Part shown: in pieces, positions 1-9,000 of the stretch | Numbering within the stretch: position 1 is the first letter of the stretch | How the letters are laid out: each line of letters begins with the position of its first letter | Source: an uncultured Bacteroidaceae bacterium | GTDB taxonomy: Bacteria; Bacteroidota; Bacteroidia; Bacteroidales; Bacteroidaceae | Reading direction: 5' to 3' | Assembly (NCBI GenBank): GCA_905233765.1 | Contig: CAJOCU010000003.1 | Coordinates: 82,390-146,389, forward strand | DNA length: 64,000 nucleotides | Program-made: the position numbers and the translations under genes | Notes under the pieces: model-generated | Told to the model about the DNA's origin: nothing | Database searches by the model: none | What the model saw: only the letters and a program-made list of their open reading frames with translations

Positions 1-3000
1 ATCGGTAATGCCTATGGCGGTGGTCTTGGTAAATTAACCGCTGGAGGTGCAAGCACAGGTGACGGTGCCGTACAGGCCATGGTGTATGGAGATGTGGAGG
101 TGACTGTCGATGGTGCTGCGTTCACGCAGGAGGTGGAACCGTCTGCAGCGAATGCCCCCAAGACGGGTCGCGTGTTCGGTTGTAACAATGTCAATGGCAC
201 GCCTAAGGGCAGTGTGACGGTCACCGTCAACTCCACCAGACGATTAGATGGTGGCGAACATACCCTTAAGGAGTTTGAGATTCAGGGTGTCTATGGCGGC
301 GGAAACCTCGCCGACTATGAGCCGGAAACCTACGATGACAATCCAGGAGGAGATAAGGGTGATTCTGAATTCGGTCAGAAGACAAGTGTGATTATCAATG
401 GTTGCGATGCCACCAGTATCTCTAAAGTATATGGTGGTGGTAATGCGGCCAGGGTACCCTTTACTCATGTGACCATCAATAGCGCCTTCGAAATTGGTTA
501 CGTCTTCGGCGGTGGTAACGGTGGTGATATGATCTATAAGAACAATGTATGGGTCGCTAACCCCGGTGCTTATGTCACGCGATATACCAATGTCGTGTTA
601 AGAGGCGGTGTCATTGGTCAGGCATTTGGCGGTAGTGACTCCAGTGGTAGTGTTCATGGTGCAGAGATTAAACAGGAAACGGCAGGAAGTACCTGTCCTT
701 TGCACCTGGTGAACCTCTACGGCGCAGGTAATGGTGAAGAGGCTTCTTCGGATGGCGATATCATTACCACATTGTCGGGCTGCGGTAAATATAGTGAGGT
801 GCAGAATGTCTTTGGTGGTTCCTATAAGGCCAACATCAAGGGTAATATCATCCTGACTATCAAGAGTGGCATCTACACCTCAGTCTATGGTGGTAATGAC
901 CGACTGGGAACCATCGGTGGTAATATCACGGTTAATATCGAGGAAACGGACGACTGTGATAAGCCTATTATCATTCAGAACCTCTATGGTGGCTGCTATC
1001 AGACAGACTATCCTGGTTCAGGCGCTCAGCACAATGACGGTGGAGTCCTCACACCTTTCTATGAAGGTACGATTACCGTCAATGTCCGTTCTGCTACCCG
1101 CATCGACCGTATCTTCGGTGGTAGCGATGCCGCAGATGTGAAAGGTGATACAGAGGTAAATATCAATATGGCCAAAGGTTCCATGAGTGGCCAGACGGCT
1201 GTTCTTCCCAGTTACTATGGTCTTGATGATGCTACGATTCCTGCCAACATTACTGTTACAGATAAGAATGGATATGTGCAGGTCTATGGTATCCAGTCCG
1301 GTGAATCCGTTAATGGATATTTTACAAGGTCCGGCGAGGGCACACTGGAAGATCCCTACGTTTACTCAGCGTGTGCTGATGATGCTGTCGCAGACGGGGT
1401 TACAACCTATTATAAGCCTGCGGTAAAAGGAACTATTGCGGACGAAATCGGTACCATCGGCAATGTCTATGGTGGCGGTAACATCGGTAATGTTGATGGC
1501 AACACTACGGTGAACATCGGCACGGCTGCAAGCGTAAATATGTATAGCCTTGCTGATGAGGCACGCACGGTTTTAGGCGCTCATATCTATGGTGATGTCT
1601 ATGGCGGCTGTAATGCTGCTACGGTCACAGGTAATACGGCCGTGAACATCGGTACCGAGAATTATTCCAGCACCGACGGTTTCGAAGGTATCTCCATTGA
1701 TGAGGATGCCAATGGTAATGGCGGAAGCGTCTATGGCGGCGGTAACGCCGGCGATGTGCTCGGCAACACCAATGTGGAGATGGGCGGAGGCTCTGTCTTA
1801 GACGGTGTGTATGGCGGCGGTCTGCACGGATCGGTTGGTACGGCAGACAGTGATGAAGATATCACTTATCATACCGGTACCAAAGAACATGCTGGCTGTA
1901 TCGGTAAGATTGAAAAATACAAGGCTGGTACTGGTAAGTGTACGGTGGTTATCCGTGGCGGCCAGGTGGGTCCTGTTGAAGCAGCATTCACAGATGGCGG
2001 AATGAAGAACACCGGCCATTACCTTCTGGATGCAGGCGTTCATCATAATCCTGTGGATTTAGGCTTCGTGTTTGGTGCTGGTCGTGGTGAGGTGGAGAAT
2101 CCCGATACGGATCCCGACGCAGACTTCCGCACATACGTCAAGGAGACAGAAGTGATTATCAAGAACTCTTATGCTGCTGAATATGAAGGCGGCAGAGCTG
2201 ATTCTCTCAACCATGTCCTCAGTAAACCTATTATCATGGCTTCTGTCTATGGCGGTGGTGAGAACGGACGTGTGCGCGGTAACACGCTGGTGAAGATCTA
2301 TGGCGGACAGATCGGTTGCGGCGAAGGAAAATATACGGGCAGTGGCACCGATGTAGATCCATACGTGCCAAAGATTCACACCGAAGCAGAATGGACAGGT
2401 GAGGATCCCGCAAACTTCTCGGAATGTGCCAGCTGGGACTATGGAACAGTGGTGGACGGAAAGACTGTCTATCTGCCCTATGACCCTATGGCAAATGTAC
2501 CGTATAGAAATGGTTCCGCAGTGACCAATGGTAGCACGATAGGTTCTGATGGCCACACCTACTATGGCTATGTCTTCGGTGGCGGTTCCGGCTACTTCCC
2601 CTACGAGATCAAGAATCCTTCAGGCACTGTCATCGGTCACGACTGGCTGGCATCCGCAGGTGTTGTAGAAGGTAGTACGAAGGTGCTGATTTCAGGCGGA
2701 CATATCCTGACCAGCGTCTATGGCGGTAATGAGTTGACCAACGTGACGGGAGACTCCTGTGTGGTCATCATGTCGGGCGGCACCTTGGGTGTCCCGCGCT
2801 CGAATGCAGAAATCCTGGATAAGCCCGTGACCTGTTACCTCTTCGGTGGCGGTAAGGGTGACCAGCGTGAACACTTCAAGATGTACACCAATGTGAAGAA
2901 CACACGTGTAGAGGTGGGTGGTACAGCCCGCATCTTCGGTTCTGTGTTCGGCGGTGCCGAGGATGGTCACGTCTCAGGTTCGGCCAAGGTGAATATTTGG

Positions 3001-6000
3001 GGCAGCGCCCGCATCGGCACGAATGGTACCTCGTATGTGGATGGTAACATCTTCGGTGGTGGCCGTGGTTTCTCAGGTACGGAATTGACAGCAGGTACCA
3101 TTAAAGAAAACGCCACTATTAATATCAGCGGGACCCCCACCATACTGGGTTCTGTCTATGGCGGTGGCCGAATGGCATCGTTAGGTGTTGACTTCGATGG
3201 GGTTCAAGATGCTACTACAGGACAATTTGTCGAGGATGGAGGTGGTAAAACCTACGGCCATGTGACGATTAACATCAGTGGCGGTACCATAGGAAATGCA
3301 ACCCCCCCAGAGGACGACGAATTCTCCAAGAGCAAATATAGCGGTAACGTCTTCGGTGGCTCTATGGGACGTCTGACGCTGCTCGACGGAGCTCCCAACT
3401 CACTGTGGAGTAGGATGGCTCAGGTGAAGACCTCCACCGTGAATATCACGGGCGGTACCATCAAGAGAAATGTCTATGGCGGTGCAGAGTACGGCACGAC
3501 ACGTGACAATGTCTATGTGACAATCGGAGGCAGCAGAAATGAAGAGACCGGTGTCATCACTCCTTCGGCAGGAACACCTGTTGTCAGCGGCAGCGTCTTT
3601 GGCGGTGGTCTCGGAAGTGACATACATAGTGCCGCGTACAACAGCCATATCATTGCTGCTGAAAAGAAGTATCTCTTTACGCCCTTGCAATATGCCGGAT
3701 GCATAGGTGGAGACACCTATGTCAACGTCGTTGGCAAAGGTCATGTAAATGGTAGTGTCTATGGCGGTGGTGATTTGGCATCTGTAGGTGTCATTGACTA
3801 TGCGGTTGACAATGAGGATAACTATACGCAAGTCATCAAGCATGGTAGCAACTCCGGTTCCGACGAAACATTCTATGACTTCGGTCTGAGCTGGCCTTAC
3901 GAATTCAAATATGTCGAAGGTATCACTGGCGGTAAGACCCACGTAAACGTCAAGGGTTCAGCCGAAGTTGACAACTATGTGTTTGGTGCTGGCAAGGGTA
4001 AGGTGTCCTTTGGAGCTATCGACGATATCGCAGAGCAGCGCTACACGGAAGCACATCTTGCCAATGTCCGTGAGACAGAGGTGACGATAGGAACGGAGGG
4101 CGGCGATGACAATCCTCGAGTACGCTCCGTATATGGCGGTGGCGAAGACGGACACGTCAACGGAAACGCCAAAATCACCATCCATCGCGGAACGATTCGT
4201 CGCTCGGTCTTTGGCGCTGGTAAGGGTGATACGCAATTCACGACTTATCTGTTAGATTCCGACAACCCGGGAAATGCAAAAGCCACTACAGACAATGTCT
4301 ATAGTTGGACGGCGGGTAAGGTCTATGGAAACACCGAGGTTGTCATGAACGGTGGTAGCGTGGGCTGGTTCATCTACGGCGGCGGTAATATGGCCTCCGT
4401 GGGTAAGGGTAACTACGCCGGCGGTTCCGACGACTACGCCCCAGACGGCTATGGCGAGTTACCATCTGCCGATGGTCCGCTGTGGACGAATACCGACTTC
4501 ACAGAAAGCGGTCAGACCACCGTCACCATCATGGGCGGAACGTTGGGTGCAGCAGATGCAGGCCTTGAAAACGGTGTCCCCTTAGGTTCTGTCTTTGGCG
4601 GCAGCCGTGGTCAGACTGCTAAGGCAGAGGTGATCTCACTGCCTCGCTACAAATATGTGCCCAGTTTCTTCCTGGGATATGTCAACAAGACGGCTATCAA
4701 CATCGGTGGTACCACGGCAGGTGGTCCTACCGCAGGTGACGGCCCCATCATCTACGGTTGTATCTATGGCGGTGCTCAGGACAGCCATGTGCGCAACAGC
4801 ACCGAGGTGAAGATCTTCAAGGGCGACCTCCGAGGCCAGACGGGTGAAGCCGCAGAAAGAAGCGGTAATGTCTTCGGTGCCGGCTCCGGTATCGGAACCT
4901 ACTCCCCGGACGGTGGTGCGAATAATTATTGCAACAGTGCTTCCGGTTCTGTCACCTGTACCACGTTGGTGGAGGTGCGCGGCACAGAGTCAACCACCAA
5001 GATCAAGGGCAGTGTCTATGGCGGCGGCGCACTGGCCTCTGTGGGACCTCCACAGATGGGTCAACCTGCGAATGAGCAGAAGGCACCGTCTGAAGGTCAT
5101 CCGTCGCATTCCTGTAACACGGTGGAGATCTATGGCGGCGCCATTGGCGGCAGTGTCTATGGCGCCAGCCGCGGACCCAGTGATTCGATGTTCCCGCTTC
5201 CCTTCACCGGTGTGAGCACCGCTGTTGATGCCACTGCGGACAAATATAATCCTACCATGTTTGCCACCAGCCTCTGGACGGTGGTGAACGTGAAAGGCGG
5301 CACCATCGCAGGCAACGTCTATGGCGGCGGCGAGATGGGTCGCGTAAAGGAGAGCACCGAGGTCCATCTGACCGGAGGCCTCATTGCCCACGATGCCTAT
5401 GGTGGCGGTAAGGGTACACTCGGAGACTATGCCATAGCAGCTGATGTGGGCGGCAATACCACCGTGAAGCTGAACGAAGGCAAGAGTGCAAGCGACAACG
5501 GATGTATCGTAGAAAAGATCTACGGTTGCAACGACCTGAACGGAACGCCGAAGGGACACGTCCTGGTACACGTTTATGCGACGCAGCATAGGGGTACTAC
5601 AAAAATTGTGCCCGATGGCGGTAAGTATGTGCCGTTCAAGAGCATGGAAGGTGGTTATACGATTACGAACTATACGGACAACACCAATCCTGATGACCTC
5701 AAGAAACTCGCTACAACTGTCGGCTTGACTGCTAGTGAAATAACTGGATATGAGAGTGCTATTTCTGGCGGTGCTGATGATAATGCAAAGCGAGCTGCTC
5801 TCGAGACGTATATAGAAGCCATTGCAGACAAGAAATACGATGTGCTGGCTGTCTATGGCGGCGGTGATTTGGCGATGTATGAACCTACGGCAGCCAACAA
5901 GAATACTGAAGTCATCATTGACGGTTGTGCTCTGACCAGCATTAAGCAGGTTTATGGTGGAGGTAATGCAGCCTCTACTCCGGCAAATAGTGTCAGAATA

Positions 6001-9000
6001 AATGAAGCCTACGAAATCCATGAGGCGTTCGGTGGTGGTAATGGTAAGGATAGTTATGAGGTAGATGGCAAATGGTATGAGAACCCAGGTGCCAATGTGG
6101 GATACTATGCCACATTCCATCATGATACCTCTGATGATGGAAAAGGTTCCCAAGGAACTCCATATCCGGCTGTTGAAAATAACGGTTCAGGAGGCTATGC
6201 TGATGCCACAACCCCGGATGCACGTCGTGTCAACTATCCTTACGGAAAGGGTACTGCTAATCTGATCATCACAGGTGGACGTGTTCATACAACCTATGGT
6301 GGTAGTAACACGAGGGGAAATGTCAGAGCAGAAGTCGTTACCAGCACAGAAGATGCTGGCGTCTGCGATATGCTCATTGATAAATCCTATCCTGCTGGTA
6401 AGAATGCTGATACTGACGCAGGTTCAAAGATTGAAGCGAAGTGCGTAGATTATCTATCAGCTATCTATGGTGGTGCACAGAATGCTAATGTATATAGCGA
6501 TGTGGTGATTGATATCACCAATGGTACTTATGGTAAGATATTCGGTGGTAATGACAGAAGCGGAAAAATCTATGGCTCTATTACGATCAATGTTCATGAG
6601 GAAGGCTGTAAGCCCATCGTCATCGGTGAGCTGTATGCCGGCGGCTATCAGGCTGACTACTCTATCTATGGATTTAATGGCGACGGCTCCGCACGTACAA
6701 AGGTTCAATACGAAGCCTTGACTCCTGAACAGAAAGCTCAGGTCGTTGTTCAACGAGACCCGCAAATCAATATCATTTCTGCCACGAAGATTGGTTCCAT
6801 CTTTGGTGGCGGCTATCAGGCTAAGGTGATAGGCAATCCATCAGTCAATGTGAACATGGAGAAAGGCCACGTGGCAGCCAAGTATGTAACAGAACAACCA
6901 GCTGCCTTTACTGTAGGTCTTCACTCTGTTACAGAACATGAGATGGATTGTTCATACAATGTAGAAGAACTGGAAGACGGTAACGCCATTCTCTCCATCG
7001 GCACCATCGGAGAAATCTATGGTGGCGGTAACCAGGCCGATGTCGCAGGCGACACGCATGTGGAGATCGGCACGGGCGAATGGGCCAACGCAGTCGGTGA
7101 TCGTGAGATGAAGGGTTCCGACGGCAAGACCTATATCTATAACACTACTTCCGAGAAATGGGAATACCAATCCGGTGAGGATTGGGTGCCTGTAGATAGC
7201 AGGCCCGCTCCTGCCCGCAACGCAGCCTTCATCACTGAGCGTGTCTATGGCGGCGGTAACCTGGGCGTCGTGAGCGGCAACAGCTCCATCGAAATGGCCA
7301 ATGGTTATGTGGCAGACCGTATCTATGGCGGCGGCAAGGAAGGTCATGTGGGCACCGTCTCCACATGGGCCGCACTCCCCGCAGGCCATCCGAGCCATGT
7401 TGGCTGTCTTGGACAGGGTGCGCCCACAGCCTTTGCACCGAACACCGGTAAGTGCACCATCACCATGAGCGGCGGCCACGTTGGTCCCTTCACCAAAACA
7501 GCCAGCGAAGCAACGCCCACGCCCATGACGATGCCTGATGACTACGGTTATGTCTTCGGTGCCGGTCGAGGCGAATTGGTCAACCCGGAGACAGATCCTG
7601 ACATCCATTTCAGAACCTATGTCAATACGACCGATGTCATCATCAAGAACGCCTACGAGGAAGGCTATGAAGGTGGTGCGGCAGACTCTCTGAACCATAT
7701 CGTCAGCTCACCGTTGATTGCAGGCGGTGTGTATGGCGGTAGTGAGAACGGCCGTGTACTCAACGACACCCATGTGAATATCCGGGGCGGTCAGATCGGT
7801 ATCGGTGCCGGCAGGACAACGGCTTATGCCGAGGCAGACTTCATCGACCCGACCACGGCCACGGCCACCGAGATCGACACGAAGGCTGCTACGATGTCCG
7901 AATGCGCCGCATGGGCTTATGGCACCCCGTGGCTGCCATACGATGAATATCGCGACAACGGGCATTACGACGCTGCTACCTATGGCGAAGCCAGTACGAT
8001 AGGCACCGACGGCCACACGTTCTACGGCAATGTCTTCGGCGGTGGCTCAGGTTACTTCACCTATGCGAACGCCGACGGCAGCCGCGAATGGCTGTCCACG
8101 GCCGGTCTCGTGGAAGGCGACACCTATGTGAACATCAGTGGCGGTCATATCCTCACCAATATCTATGGTGGTAATGAGTTGACGGACGTCACCGGCACCT
8201 GTCACATCACCATGACGGGCGGTACGCTTGGTGTGCCGCGCACGGTGAATCAGATTCTCGCACACCCCGTCACCTGCTACCTCTTTGGTGCGGGCAAGGG
8301 TGACACGCGCGTACACTTCAACAAGTTCACCAATGTGGGCCATGCCGATGTGAATGTCTCCGGCGGTATCATCTACGGCTCTGTCTTCGGCGGTGGCGAG
8401 GATGGCCACGTGATGGGCAATGTGACGATGAACATCCTGCCCGGTGCGAAGATCGGCACCTGGGGTACTTCCTATGTCGATGGTAACGTCTTCGGTGGTG
8501 GTCGTGGTTTCTCAGGCGAGGCCTACACGGCCGGTAACGTAGCCGGCAGCGTCACCATGAATATCACGGGTGGAACCATGCTCGGCTCCATCTATGGCGG
8601 CGGACGTCTGGGCTCCGTGGGCTACGGACTGTTCCCAGCTGTAGGCGCAGGAAGCGAGAACTACGGCAAGATGCAACCGGATAATAAGGATGATGAGGGT
8701 ACGTCGGTCGCCGACTTCCCGCGCGGCCACGTCAACATCGCCATCAGCGGCAGCACCACCGTCATCGGTAACAAGTATGAGATGATCTATCCCGTGGCAG
8801 CGAACATTCCTGTTGGTCTTGATGCAGACTTCAAGAACTGGTCTGCTGCGAACTGGACAACCTGGAAGGAAGCAAACCATGTGCCCAATACTTCCTACGA
8901 TACCTCTAATGGACGCCTGACGCACACCCGAGGCGGCAATGTCTATGCCGGCGGCATGGGACGTCGCGAGCAACTGGATGGCGTGACCGAGATCTCTGCC

